The translations under genes and the position numbers were made by a program. From the NCBI RefSeq assembly GCF_000220395.1, contig NW_004086415.1, positions 1 to 42,118 on the forward strand: a stretch of DNA of 42,118 nt. Direction: 5' to 3'. This document shows, one piece after another, positions 1 through 11,628 of the stretch. Every line of letters starts with the position of its first letter. The stretch's first letter is position 1. The notes beneath the pieces were generated by a model, which had not been told where the DNA came from, ran no database searches, and worked only from the letters and a program-made list of their open reading frames with translations. Source of the stretch: Ichthyophthirius multifiliis (Eukaryota; Ciliophora; Oligohymenophorea; Hymenostomatida).

Positions 1-78
1 TGATGATTATTATTGTAATAACTAAAATAATATATATATTTTTCCTTTACTATATATATATATATATATAATTTTTTT

Positions 79-1143
79 TCAAGAATATTTATTATATTTT
101 TATTATTATGTTTATTATTCTATATATTCTAATTATCTATTAATTTCAATCTTTCTTCTAATATCAGGCCCTTTTTTAATTTTAAGATTTAATAGTTCTT
201 TTAATTCTTTTTCCAACTTTAAGAAAAATAAAAATAAATAAATAAATATAATTTTTACTCTTTTTTTTCTTCTTATAAATCATTGTTTGAATTTTATATA
301 TCTGTTTTAAAAATATCATATTTAAAAGATGAATTTTTATCATTTTTATTAGGAGATTATTGTTATATTTCTGGTTTTTATAAAATTGTGTTATTTTTAT
401 TATTTACTTAAAAATCTTATTATATAGATTTATTAATCTAATTCAAATCTAATAATTATTATAAGTAGATTTCATTGAGACTTTTTTCTTTAAGCTATTA
501 TTCAAGATTTCTATTTTAAGTTTATAAAATTTCAAGTTTTAAAGAACTTTCATGAAATTATTTTAAAATAAATTAATTTTCAGTTTTCAACCTTTCATTC
601 TCAACTAAAGTCAACTGAAGTTTTTCTTAAAATTCGTTTATTTTTAAAGAATATTCTTAATTTATTAACAATGTCTAATATCTTTATTCATTATTTATAG
701 TTTATTTCTAAGATTAATTTAATAATTTTTCCTTTTATTATTTAAGTTAATGCATAATCTCATCCCTTAATGTAATTGCGACTTTGTCTTCTATTTTTTG
801 TGTTTCCAATTCATTTATTTTAGATTTAAATAATTCTGCATTTTACATTAATTAATTGTATAAATTACCAAAATAATTTTAGTAATTTATTAAAATATAA
901 TTCATCTCTTTTTTAGAAAAAAAATAAAAAATAAATATTTAATATTTTGTTACCTTCTATTTATTAAATTTATTGAAAAATTTAATTTTATAATTAATGA
1001 TTTAACATTTCTAATTGAGCAATCTGAGTTTAATAATCATTAAAACTTTATTAATTTTAATATTCAAAATTTTAACTTTATTATAAAGCCTATTTTTTAC
1101 TATTACTGTTTTCGAAGTATTTATTATATAAAATATCGTTCAT
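79..1143 (-). CDS. Coiled-coil protein, family not recognised
   Basis: With TAA/TAG read as Gln, a continuous reading runs leftwards from ATG at 1141-1143. The protein starts MNDILYNKYF and then shows long heptad-like stretches rich in Gln, Glu, Lys and Leu (for example NELETQKIEDK, EFQEKLQLTL, ENERLKTENQ). An intron at 908-953 (46 nt) joins QQIEE to MNYILINYQN in phase. The 3' end is uncertain. The bases GTAAAAATT near 258 could open a 42-nt intron, which keeps one frame. The alternative frame (LEKELKELLN, then a TGA at 79-81) gives a compact end, while the intron-consistent frame stays open towards the window edge. No enzymatic motif is visible. A structural or scaffolding role is inferred from the coiled coil only. 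It sits 138 nt downstream of the radial spoke gene on the same strand. Confidence 0.6.
908..953 (-). other. Intron 1 of the coiled-coil gene
   Basis: On the minus strand the segment begins GTAACAAAAT and ends AAAAAAG. Removing these 46 nt joins a split Glu codon (G/AG) and keeps the reading open on both sides. The ATG-proximal exon has good ciliate codon use, which supports the junction. Confidence 0.55.
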
Positions 1144-1281
1144 ATTTTTAATAAATAAATTAAAATAATTAAATTTAATAAAAAAATAAAAAATATAATT
1201 ATTTAATCATATTAATTCCTCAAAAAAAAAAAAAATATAACAATATTTTTATAAATATATAAATATAAAAAAAAATTATTA

Positions 1282-1441
1282 TCATTCGTCATCTTATTGA
1301 TCGTCATTTGCTTATGGAGTTTCTTCTTATTTTACTTCTTCAGGAGGTACAGGCTATTTAAAATATAAATATATTTATAATAATAAAAAATATATAGAAA
1401 TGTTAAAATATAAATATATATATAAAAAATATAAAAATATA

Positions 1442-1472
<31 letters not shown>

Positions 1473-3380
1473 TATATTATTTTTTTTGTATTATATTTAC
1501 CTCAATTTAGCAAGGAATTTCAAGCCTCTCTTCTAAAATTATTTCTGGTTCACAAGGGAAATATGTTTCAGAAGATTATTTAAAACCATATCCAACGTAA
1601 ATATTTTGATATTTTTTATTCTTTTATATATATATTTTTTTTTATATATATATTTGTAAATATATTTTTATTTTAATTTATTATTTTTTTGTAATATTTT
1701 TAAAAAACTCATAAAAAAAAGGATTATATCCTGTTTACTTATGTTATATTATTGTATTGTTTTTTTAAATAAAATTATCAGAAAATAACATTTTTATTTT
1801 TATTAAATTATATTTTTTTACATGATATATAGTAACAGAACCTGGCCAATATAAATTTTTAATTGCAATGTATCCATAATTTTAATATCCTTCTTGTCTC
1901 TAAAATAATCCATAATTAGTGCTATCTCCATATACTCTAATAGTCCAAGATTAATCATAACCTTCAGGAGCTTATATATATATTTTATTATAATAAAAAA
2001 GAATATATATATATACATTTATCTAAATCTAAAGACTTTAATAAAGGTTCAAAAGGATCTTTTGCTTCAATTCTTTTTTAAACTATTTCAGGATCTTCAT
2101 CTTCTATATCATTAGGAATTGTATGTTTTAATTTTCCTTCCTTAATAAAAAGCGATTTTTTAAATATATTTTTTTAAATAATTACATTCAAAATATTTTA
2201 TTTATTATGAACCCAACCATTAATTTTAGATAAATTTTCAAAACTGGGATATACAAACGTATCTTCTGGTGGATCAACAATTACTCTAGCTATATATATA
2301 TATATATATATATTTGTATCTTTATATATAAAATAAATAATATATATACGATCTTCAGCATCTAAAACTTTTAATCCTTTAGGTTAAATAGATGTGCAAT
2401 GATTGATTCTAATAATTTAACATTTAAGTAATTCCTTTTCAGTTCCTACTGAATATCCGTATTAATTAGCAGGTTTTACATTACTTTCAAAATGAGGATT
2501 AGTAATAATTTTTCTATTTAAATCTCCTGTAAATACATATTTTATTTTTCTTGATGTTTAAATTTAACTTGGGGTAATAAAAGGCAATTCTACCCATTCT
2601 CCATTCACAACTATTAATTTTTTATGTAAAAAATAAATTGAATATTTTTTTTATTTATTAAATATAAATATTTACGATCTGTTGTAACATAATAATTCAT
2701 TTAATTTACAGAAGGCTCATCCCCTCCCAAAGGCTCTACTTCGGGTGGTAATTCTCCATAATCTTCAAAATCAGCCTACCCTTCGGCTATATAATAGTCT
2801 TTTTAACTACCATGTATTTTTCCCCATAGTCTTACATTCTTAAGATTTTTCTCTTTTTTAGAATTACTTAATACAGTCAAAGATCTAAAAATTCTATAGG
2901 ATAATTCTTCTCCAAATCCAACTCCCGCCCATTCAAACCTTTTATTTATTTATTTTAAATAAAAATATTTTCAAAATACCATTTAGATTCTTCCATAAAA
3001 TTAGGAACATAACCTATAGGTCCTATAGGTGCTAAATTATCTTCTTCTCCTTCCAAAATTTACTAATTATTTTTTTGTTTTAATTTAAATTAATAAAATA
3101 AAAAAATGTTTACACTTAAAAGCTTCTTATTTTTTTAATAGCTTTCTTATACATCTTAATACTTTTCAAGAATTCTTTACGTATTATCAGTAAAATCGCT
3201 ATGCTGTTTGAAATCATATTTACAAAGCTTTACATGGTGTGAATAATCTTCAAGGACATCATACGCGTTTTTAGGTTCATCTAAAACCAATTTTGTTAGT
3301 ACATTTGATAAATGATTATATAAATTGCGACCTTCATTATCTACTACTTATTCTAGTTATTATTTTAAAAATGTTGACAT
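1282..3380 (-). CDS. RSP4: Radial spoke head protein RSP4/6 (RSPH4A/RSPH6A family)
   Basis: This is a structural protein of the radial spoke head, which relays signals between the central pair and dynein arms of motile cilia. The frame runs from ATG 3378-3380 (MSTFLKQQLEQ) to TGA at 1282-1284 and is interrupted by about eight short introns. Family landmarks appear in the right order: an N-terminal helical part with VLEDYSHHVKLC; then LAPIGPIGYVPNF and WFEWAGVGFGEEL; then VRLWGKIHGSQKDYYIAEG; then ELPPEVEPLGGDEPSVNQ; then FENLSKINGWVHN; then VYGDSTNYGLF; then IYVGYGFKQSSETYFP; and an acidic tail ending DDQQDDE. All of these match conserved blocks of RSP4/6. Exon joins such as TG/G (Trp-Phe-Glu-Trp) keep the motifs intact. 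The order is complete from end to end, so the gene looks whole. Whether it is closer to RSP4 or RSP6 cannot be told here. Confidence 0.93.
1621..1821 (-). other. Unusually long intron of the radial spoke gene
   Basis: This 201-nt GT..AG segment separates the codons for VTIYH from NKKYQNIYVGYG, which are adjacent in the family, so it is best read as one intron. It is three times longer than its neighbours, its length is divisible by three, and it carries no in-frame TGA. Retention would therefore insert 67 residues without a stop. Confidence 0.6.
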
Positions 3381-3589
3381 TTATTTGATTTTATTTTTTC
3401 TTGTTTTTAATTTAAAAAAAAATTGTAGTTTTATTTTTTAATTGATTTATTTATTAATATATAATATATATATTTATATATATAATCATTTTTATATATA
3501 TTATTTTATATTCATAATAAAATTATATATATTAAATAAATTCACTTTTTTTATTTATTTATTTATTCCAAAAAAATTTTGAATCATTC

Positions 3590-4318
3590 TCATATTAATT
3601 TTTAATTAGTTTTATCTAAATTATTAACATTTATTATTAAATCTAAAGTATTATTATTGTTTTATGATTCTAAACTACTATTTGTATTTGTACTAACATG
3701 TTGCAAATTCTAAATGTTAGTATTTTTTAAATTATTATGATTTTTAATTTAATCTTGAATATCAATTTCATCTACTGTTGGAAAGTCTAAATATTCTATA
3801 TTTGGTCCTAAATTTTAAATCCTTAAAACTCTATCATAGGCATTAGGATAAAATATTAAACTTGAACCCAAAAATGATGCCGTTGCAACTTTAAAAGTAT
3901 GGATGATTCCTTAGTTGAAAGCTATTTAAATATACATAAATTATTTATTATATATAATATAATTAAAATTACCTTTTCTATTAACATAAGGAATCATATA
4001 TGTTAAAAAGCATAAAGTTATTAATCTTTGTGATTCATTTAAATTTTAGAATACATATTATTCTTTTATATCTTTTTTTTTATATTGTTAATGTTATTTA
4101 TTTTTATTTAATATTTTTTTTTTTTCTATACTAGTTATTTATTATGGAAAAGCTTATAGTTGATCTGAAAATGGATTCTCAAAATTTCTTTTATATTCAG
4201 CTTTTAAAGATATGTATTCTTAAGTCTTTTTTTATGTTTTTTATTTTAAAATATGTATATTATCTACTTCAAAAATGTAGTAATTCATAAAATTGATTAA
4301 TCTTGTTTTTAAATCCAT
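3590..4318 (-). CDS. Small putative membrane protein, family not recognised
   Basis: The reading starts at ATG 4316-4318 (MDLKTRLINFMNYYIF) and ends at TGA 3590-3592. Two introns are inferred. One begins GTATAGAAAA and ends TATAAAAG, and the other begins GTAATTTTAA and ends TTAAATAG. After splicing the middle reads LITLCFLTYMIPYVNRK followed by VATASFLGSSLIFYP, two hydrophobic stretches of 15-17 residues that could be a membrane hairpin. The N-terminus is polar and probably helical, and the C-terminus is an Asn/Gln-rich tail ending LDKTNQKLI. No family was recognised. The phase-consistent joins and the non-random central sequence support a real gene. It lies 209 nt upstream of the radial spoke gene on the same strand. 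Confidence 0.6.
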
Positions 4319-5320
4319 ATTTAATTTTTTATTTTTTTTGTAAACTTTGAAATAAATAAATCTTTTTATTTTTCTTAATAATATATGATATTTATATTTT
4401 ATATATAATAATGAAAAAAATTTGTATTTTAAATAAATAATAATAAAAGTAAATATTTTATCGTATTTAATTTAATTTTACTAAAAATTATTATTTTCTC
4501 TTTTTTACTCCATTTTATAAATGAATTTCTATCCGAATTTATTATTGAAATTTAATATTCTTATTATAATAAAATTTTTAAAACAATAATATCTATTTAT
4601 CTCTATGTTTTTAAAAATAATACTAATTTGTATTTTATCAATTAAATAATATAAAAAATTAAAATAAAATAAAAAAATGAGCTTGGTAATGTCACATGTC
4701 ACAATAAATGCATTTAATAGTTAATGTATTTTTTTTATATATAATTTATAATTTAATATTTAATAAAATAATTATATAAATATATTTTAAAATCATAGAT
4801 TCTTTATTTTTTATTTTATTTCTAATATCATATTTAAATACTATTCTTTCATATAGAAATATTTTTTTTTAACAATCAATGTTTATATTGCATAAAATAA
4901 AATATATATGTTGAAAAAATATATTATTAATAGTTAAAAGAAAAATTAGATAAAAAATTGTTGATATAAAATGCAATTATTTCCATTTTCGATTTAATTA
5001 AATTATAAATGAAAAATTAATTTATTAATATAATATTGATTTTTTTAAATAATATTAAATTTATTAAATAAATTATTATAATTTTTTATTTAATAAATAT
5101 TACTTTTATTTAATTTTATACTAAAAAAAATAAAGTTTAGAAAAATTATTTCTTATAAAAAAAATATATACTCTGATTTTTTTAACCAAGAAAACTTATT
5201 AATATTTTTATTCAATTTAGAAATTTAAATTAAATTCTAACTTTAATTTTATTTATAAAAAACTTAAATAATATTAAAAAAATAAAAATAAAAAAATATA
5301 ATAAAAATCTTAATTATATA
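4319..5320. other. Intergenic spacer between divergent genes
   Basis: About 1 kb of A/T runs lies between a minus-strand gene on the left and a plus-strand gene on the right, so both 5' flanks should lie here. No convincing frame was found. The only local departure in composition is around 4680-4720, which holds two tandem TGTCACA units. Confidence 0.6.
4690..4703. repeat. Tandem TGTCACA pair in a divergent upstream region
   Basis: Two exact 7-nt units TGTCACA follow each other at 4690-4696 and 4697-4703. The surrounding 40 nt are markedly richer in G and C than the rest of the spacer. The position between two divergent genes makes a regulatory role possible, but nothing else supports it. 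Confidence 0.35.
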
Positions 5321-8300
5321 ATGGAGTTACTATATAATCACATGAAGCAATAAGAAAATTTAATATTAAAAGACGGTATAAATATAATAGACTATATTAA
5401 AAATATTAAGTTTATTAATTCTTCCAATGCAAACATATTCGAAGTTCAATTAACTTAATTTAATCCTTTTTAAAAAAATCAAAACGATAAATAATTTTTT
5501 ACATCCAAAAATCCAAACGAAGATTATTTTATTTTAAAAGAAATAAAAGCTAAAAATGAAAATGATTCATAATAATTATATGAAAATTTATTATATAATG
5601 AAATAAATCTGCTTAAAAAAATAAGAGAATTAGAAAATCAAATACAAGGACTTGTTTATTTTATAAATTATAGTATTTATGTATCCGATAACTATTTTTT
5701 AGTTTATATTCTAATGGAAAAAGTAGATATCTCATTAAAAAGTTATATATAATAAAATAAATTAAATACAGATTAAGTACTTTCTATAATAAAATAATGT
5801 ATATTTACATTTGCTGAATTATAAGAATTAAAAATCGCTCATAATGATATAAAGCCAGATAATATATTAATTAATATTAAGAATTTAGAAATAAAAATAT
5901 GTGATGTCGGGCAAAGTTCATTTTAGGAAAAAACTCTTACAACTGTAAGATAAAGAGGAACAATTCTTTATTAGGCGCCTGAAATTTATTAAAAGAAAAG
6001 TTAAAAAATAAATCCATTTTTAGCAGATGTTTTTAGTTTAGGTTTGTGCTTTTTGTATATATTGACTTATAAAGGAAATAAGTTTTGCAAAATTTAAATT
6101 AATTTAAATGAAATAAAATCTAATTATGGAAATTAAATTTTTTAAGAAATATTAAATGAGTTTATTGATTAATAAAAAAATGAAATAATTAAAAAATTAT
6201 TATAAAAAATGCTAATGGTAGATAGTAATAATAGAATTGATTTTATTGGATTAAAAAACTTTTTAAAAAACATTGAATAATAATATTAATCAGATAATAA
6301 ATAAAATATAAAGGAAATAGAAGATTAATAAATGGATAACATTAAAAATAAAATATTATTTAAATGTAATATATAAATGTAATAATAAAAAAATTAATAA
6401 TATGAAGTTAAATAAAACTCTGTAAAAATAAAAGCAAAAAACTAATAATATATGAATATGTATAATAAACAGTATAATATTAATACAGATAATTAAAATA
6501 TATTTAATTTAAATAATTAAATAACATAAATTAATAATAATTAAAATAATAAAAAAAATTAATAAAATTGTAGCTCAAATAATATAAAGAAAAATAGAAA
6601 TATATTTATTCATAAAACAAATATTTCTATTCAGTCTAATACAACAAAATCAGAAATTAAAAATAGAGCATATACTGATGGATCTTTAGAATAATAAAAT
6701 AAAATAAATTAAAAAATAAATTTAAATTAAGAAACAAACAAATTTTAACCCATTGTATTAAATATCCCATCTTAGTTCATTTAAAAATAATAATAGTAAT
6801 AATTATTTAATGATTATTTTACTTTAGATTATTAAAACAATAATAATTTTATTCATTATCTACTAATAAGGCAAAATTATCATAAACTCCTTAAAGTAAA
6901 TTTTAAATAGTTTTAAAAAAGAATCTTACAGAAGAATAAAAAGATTAAATTTAGTTACCTCAAATTAATCAATAAAATATATATTAATTAAATGCTGATA
7001 TAAAATAAAATAGCTTTCCTCAAATTTCACCAAATATTAAAAACTCTAACAATTCATCTGAGAAATTACCACTTAGTATAGAAAATAATATTATATAACA
7101 ATCGCTAACAAAAAGAACTAATAAATCTTTTCAAACCCAAACACTAAAAAAGTATATATATTAGACAAACACCCAAACAAATTCAGACTCAAATATATAA
7201 AATTAAATTTAAATTAATAAATATAATGAAGAAGAATAAATAATAAAAATAGAAACATAGGAAGATTTATAAAATTTTCGAAAAATAAATAACTATTAAA
7301 ATAAGTATTTATAAATAATTTTTAATGATAAAAATGTTTAAGAAATCGCAGAATTTAACAAAATCCTTTAACAAATATAACTTTATTATTTATGTATTAT
7401 TTTTTTAATTTAAAATTTGGATTTTCAGTATGTTTGTTTAATACTTAATAAATTATAAGCAGATAATCTAATTTTATATTTTTAAGATACTCTCATTTAT
7501 TAGGAAAATTAAAAGCCTTTAATTAAATAAACTTAAATTAAAAAACTGAGCCTTAATTTTATTAACATATAGATTTAGTTTTATAATGATATTTTTAATT
7601 ATTTATATTGCGGATTAGAAGAACTTGAAGTTGAAATTAAATGCAAAATTAATGAAAGTAAGCGTATAATAGGAAGTTTATGCAAATTTATAATATAAAA
7701 TTAATAATTATAAAGCCTAAAACTTAACTTATGTAATATCGGCTTAAATAATAATGATTGTTGTGAAATATTTAATAGTTTCAAAGGTAAATAAAATCTA
7801 AAAAAGTTGTAATTGAATTTGGCTAAAAATAATATTTAGTTTTAATGTAAAGAGATATAAAGTAACATTTAATTCAATTTAAATATTCCTTATTGCTTGT
7901 AAAGTTTATATATTAATTTTTCTGAAAATAAAATATCAGCAAACGAATTATTTTGTCTTTCTATTAATTTAAAAAAATGTAAGTTTTTAAAAAATTTAAC
8001 TTTAATTTTTGCTAATTTATTTGATTAAGTAAATTTTAATGTATATAATGTTTTATTTAATTTATTTTTGATAAAAAGAATGATATATAAATGGTGATTA
8101 TGTTTTTAAAAGATATTTTATAGTAAAATATTGAATAAATAAATATAAATCTAGATTCAAATAGAATAAAAGATAAAGATTTTTTACAATATTAAAAAGA
8201 GTTTGAATGTTTGTATAAACTTAAATAATTAAATATATCTTTAACAGATAATTTATTAACTTTTTAAATATTTGAAAGTAAATTTAAAAACATTTTTATT

Positions 8301-8773
8301 TAATAATTATATAAAAAAATCTAGTGTGGTTCAACATATATAAAAAACAATAATCTCTTTAAATTTTCAGCCTAAACTTTCCACGACTTATTTTGAAATC
8401 TTAAATGTAGTCTTTTATAGAAAATTAAAATATTTAAACGTTTTTTTAAATAATTCCTTAAGACTTTGACTTTATATAAGTTCTTTTTAAAAAATAAAAA
8501 AATTAATAATTAGATTTAAATATATAAAATAAAGTTTGTTTATAAGCTTTAAAAAAATTATTTTTAATTAATTATAAATGCTTAGATTGCGCAAATAAAA
8601 TCGATTAATTTTACGATAGTCTTTATTGTGAAAATTGTATTTTAAATTGTCATAAAAATCATTAATATACTTAAAATATTTCAAATATGTAAAATAATAT
8701 TAAATGTAATTGTAATTATAATGAATATGAATGTTAAACAAACAAATTAAATTTTATTGAAGATTTAGACTGA
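5321..8773 (+). CDS. Protein kinase - leucine-rich repeat - UBR-box-like zinc finger fusion
   Basis: A single spliced frame starts at ATG 5321 and ends at TGA 8771-8773. Removing three introns (6796-6827, 8041-8078, 8324-8370) closes exactly in frame and gives about 1111 residues. Residues 50-330 form a Ser/Thr kinase: an ILKEIKAK segment holding the ATP-binding Lys, HNDIKPDN at 174-181 (catalytic Asp 176), DVG at 195-197 in place of DFG, and APE at 219-221. The key catalytic residues are present, so activity is plausible. A Gln/Asn-rich linker follows. From about 7480 the sequence turns into irregular leucine-rich repeats (QSLKLNLCNIGLNNND, NLKKLQLNLAKNNI, LKQLNISLTDN). The last 60 residues hold clustered Cys and His (CLDCAN, CENC, CHKNH, CNCNYNEYEC) with spacing like a UBR box, which binds N-degrons. 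Kinase-LRR fusions are known in ciliates; the C-terminal finger is unusual. Substrates are unknown. Confidence 0.8.
6796..6827 (+). other. 32-nt intron in the kinase-LRR gene
   Basis: The segment begins GTAATAATT and ends ACTTTAG. It contains a TGA in the incoming frame, so splicing is needed to continue. Removal joins a split Gln codon (TA/A) and connects the Gln-rich linker to the reading that leads into the leucine-rich repeats. Confidence 0.7.
8041..8078 (+). other. 38-nt intron in the kinase-LRR gene
   Basis: It begins GTATATAATG and ends GATAAAAAG in phase 0. Without removal the frame stops at the TGA of AAATGGTGA shortly after. With removal it continues as NDIQMVIMFLKDIL and further leucine-rich repeats. 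Confidence 0.6.
8324..8370 (+). other. 47-nt intron in the kinase-LRR gene
   Basis: It begins GTGTGGTTC and ends AAATTTTCAG. The donor is atypical, since most others in the window are GTA. Removal in phase 2 is the only option seen that reaches the Cys/His-rich C-terminus in frame. Confidence 0.5.
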
Positions 8774-9312
8774 TAATAATTTAAATAATGAATATTGAAT
8801 TATTTTTTTTGTTAACTATTATTTCTTCCGTTTATTAATTTTTCTTAATTCTAATTAGATTTTTATATTAATATAAAAAAAACTAAAAATAATAATTATT
8901 ATTATTACTATAAAATATAAGGAATGATAAAAATATATATATATTCGAGAATTTTATATATATCATCATTTTTTATTAAAATATTATAATATCAACATTT
9001 TTTATTAAAATAAGCTTTTATTTATATAATAAAATATTTCAAAATTTATAATTTTTTTAAAATATTTTAATATTTTTATAATTTTTGTTATTTTTATAAA
9101 TTTTTCTTTTATTATTATATATATATAATTATAAGAAATTCCTTTTAATATTATTATTAATTTAATAATAATTTTAGCTAAATTATAAAAAAATTATAAT
9201 TTTTTTTGCATTATATTTCTTCATTTTTTTATAAATTTATATAAAAAGATTCAATTTTTTTTTTTACTTATAATAATTAGAAAAAAATAAATTAAAAAAA
9301 ACAAAAAACAAT
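8774..9312. other. Intergenic spacer
   Basis: This is AT-rich sequence with long A and T runs between two plus-strand genes. I see no coding frame or RNA-like structure. Confidence 0.6.
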
Positions 9313-9673
9313 ATGGACTCTAAATCTTTATAAAATCAAAAAATTTCAAAATAAGAATTTAACAAAAGCTAAAATATGTAAAATATTTTTACTTAAAACT
9401 TAAGCTCTTAATCAACAACTTAATCCAAATCTTCATAATACAATCTTTAAAATAATATATATGGAGGATATGAAAACTAAACAAATGAAAATTATAATAC
9501 AAATAATAAAGGCTAGAAAGTTATTCCTGTACAAAAAGCTCCTTCTGTAGATGAAATGAAGAAAGAATATAACGAATACAAATAAAAAAATCTTTAGGTT
9601 ATAATTATAAAAATATATAAATATTTTAAATTTTATATTTATATAGACAAAAAGTACTTTTACATTTGGCTGA
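9313..9673 (+). CDS. Small Gln/Ser/Asn-rich protein of about 103 residues
   Basis: ATG at 9313 opens MDSKSLQNQKISKQEF and leads through a polar, presumably disordered stretch to KVIPVQKAPSVDEMKKEYNEYKQKNLQ. A 49-nt intron at 9598-9646 (GTTATAATT to TTATATAG) joins this in phase 0 to TKSTFTFG and TGA at 9671-9673. The lysine/glutamate-rich helix near the C-terminus and the conserved-looking TFTFG end suggest a real small protein, but no family is recognised. Codon use matches that of neighbouring genes. Confidence 0.6.
9598..9646 (+). other. 49-nt intron of the small polar protein gene
   Basis: It begins GTTATAATT and ends TTATATAG, in phase 0, after the codons for KQKNLQ. The next exon holds only nine codons including the stop. 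Confidence 0.55.
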
Positions 9674-11628
9674 TAAATATATTATTTTAAATAATTATAA
9701 GATTCTTTTTTTTATAAAAATAATATAATAATATTTCTCTTATCTTATTGCAAAAAACTATATATCATATTTATTATTAAAATATTATATAAAGGAGTTT
9801 TTTAATATTAATATTTATAATAAACAAATTAATTATATAAAATTATAAAAATATTATAATATAATAATTAAATATATAAAACATTAAAAAAAAAATGTCA
9901 TGATTTATTAAAATAAAACTAATTTGTATTTATATAGATTAATATAGAAAGTTAATTATATTATAATTTAAATGATTAATAATATAAAAAGAATATAATA
10001 AAATTTGAAATGAAAAAAATATTATTTAAAAATAATAGAATAAATATATATATATAAAATTATTTAATTTATATTAAAACTAATTTCTTATAATTTTATA
10101 ATTAAAAAGAAAATATTTTCATAAGTAAATCTTTATTTTATTTTAAAAAAAAATTATCTATTTTAACTATAATTAAAAAAATAAATAAAATGATATGATA
10201 TGTAAAAAATATTAAATATTTTATTATAATTTATATATATTTATTATCAAAAAAAAAATTTTCACAATTTTAAAAATCATTCATTTTTTATTTTATTAAT
10301 CTGTAATTTAATTTAAACTTTTTTATATTTAATCATTTAAAAATAAACTAAAATTATTAATGTCTTTAAAAAATTATATATTAAATATTAGAAATAAACA
10401 GAGTAGTAAAAAATAAAGAAATGAATATCATTAAAATATAATATTGTATATATTAAATATATATAAAATTATCATATTTAATCAACATAGAAGTACATAA
10501 AATATTTATATTGCTAAACTAATAGAAAATGCTTAAATTATTAAAAAATTAATAAGAAAGGATATTTTGAATATTTTTAGATAGATTAAATTTAGCTTTT
10601 TAGAAATTAAATAACTATTTTATAGACAAAATATAAATTAAAATATAAATATATATAATATAATGATTTAATATAAAAACATTATGAAAAAAAACTCATA
10701 ATAAAAAATATAAACATTATTATATAATAAATAATATATTTTAGATGATAGAAAGTAAATGCCTATATTGATATATATAAAAATAATAAAAAAATAGTTA
10801 TAAATATTAAATGAAGAAATAAAAATAATAAATTTAAATTAATATGTAAAGATATTTTATTTTTAAATATATACAATAAACATATATATATATATTTTTT
10901 ATATATATATATAATTTAAATATTTATTAAATTATATTTTAATTATAAATTTTTTTAAATATATATTTATATTTAAATATATATTTATATTTATAAATAC
11001 TTTTAAGTTTTATTTAAAAATATATATTTTTTAATATAATTAAAAATATTTATTTATTTTTATATAATTTCAATAATAATAGCGTTTTTTTATTATATTT
11101 TTTAAATATTTTTTTTATTTTATTCCTTTTTAATTATTCCTTATTTATTTTTTTTTATATTTTATTAAAAATTCACCAATAATATTATTTTTAATATTTT
11201 TATTTTTAAATCTCTATTCATTTATTTATATGCATATAAAAGATTTTTTTATATGTCATCTTTAATATTCAATTCATTTATTTTTAATTTTTTTATAATT
11301 TATTTTACATATTATATTATTATGTTAAATTCTTTATTCACCATATATTTTTCTTTTTAATTATAAAGAGTAAATTTATTTAATAATAAAATCTATAGTT
11401 TCTATTACACATTTATACATATTAAATTTTTTTATTTAATATATTTTTTTAATAATAGATATTAATTATTATTAAGTTTATTTATATCATAAAAATATAT
11501 TATTTTTAGTAAATCAATTATATAAAATATATTATTAAAATTTTCATCTAAAAATATATAAAAATTTAATAAAATTTTATAATTATTAAATTGAATATAT
11601 TTCAAATAAATTAAAATATTAATAATTA
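9674..11628. other. AT-only intergenic desert of about 2 kb
   Basis: Almost pure A/T with short (TA)n runs. A weak minus-strand reading around 11,040-11,430 contains patches such as INELNIKDDIQKNLLYAYK, but it has no clear start, intron pattern or family. I did not call it. Confidence 0.5.

Noticed and set aside
11040-11430. Minus-strand readings with patches such as MYKCVIETIDFIIKQ and INELNIKDDIQKN
   Set aside because: The two patches lie in different frames with no clear GT..AG join, start or family. A/T sequence with TGA as the only stop gives such runs by chance.
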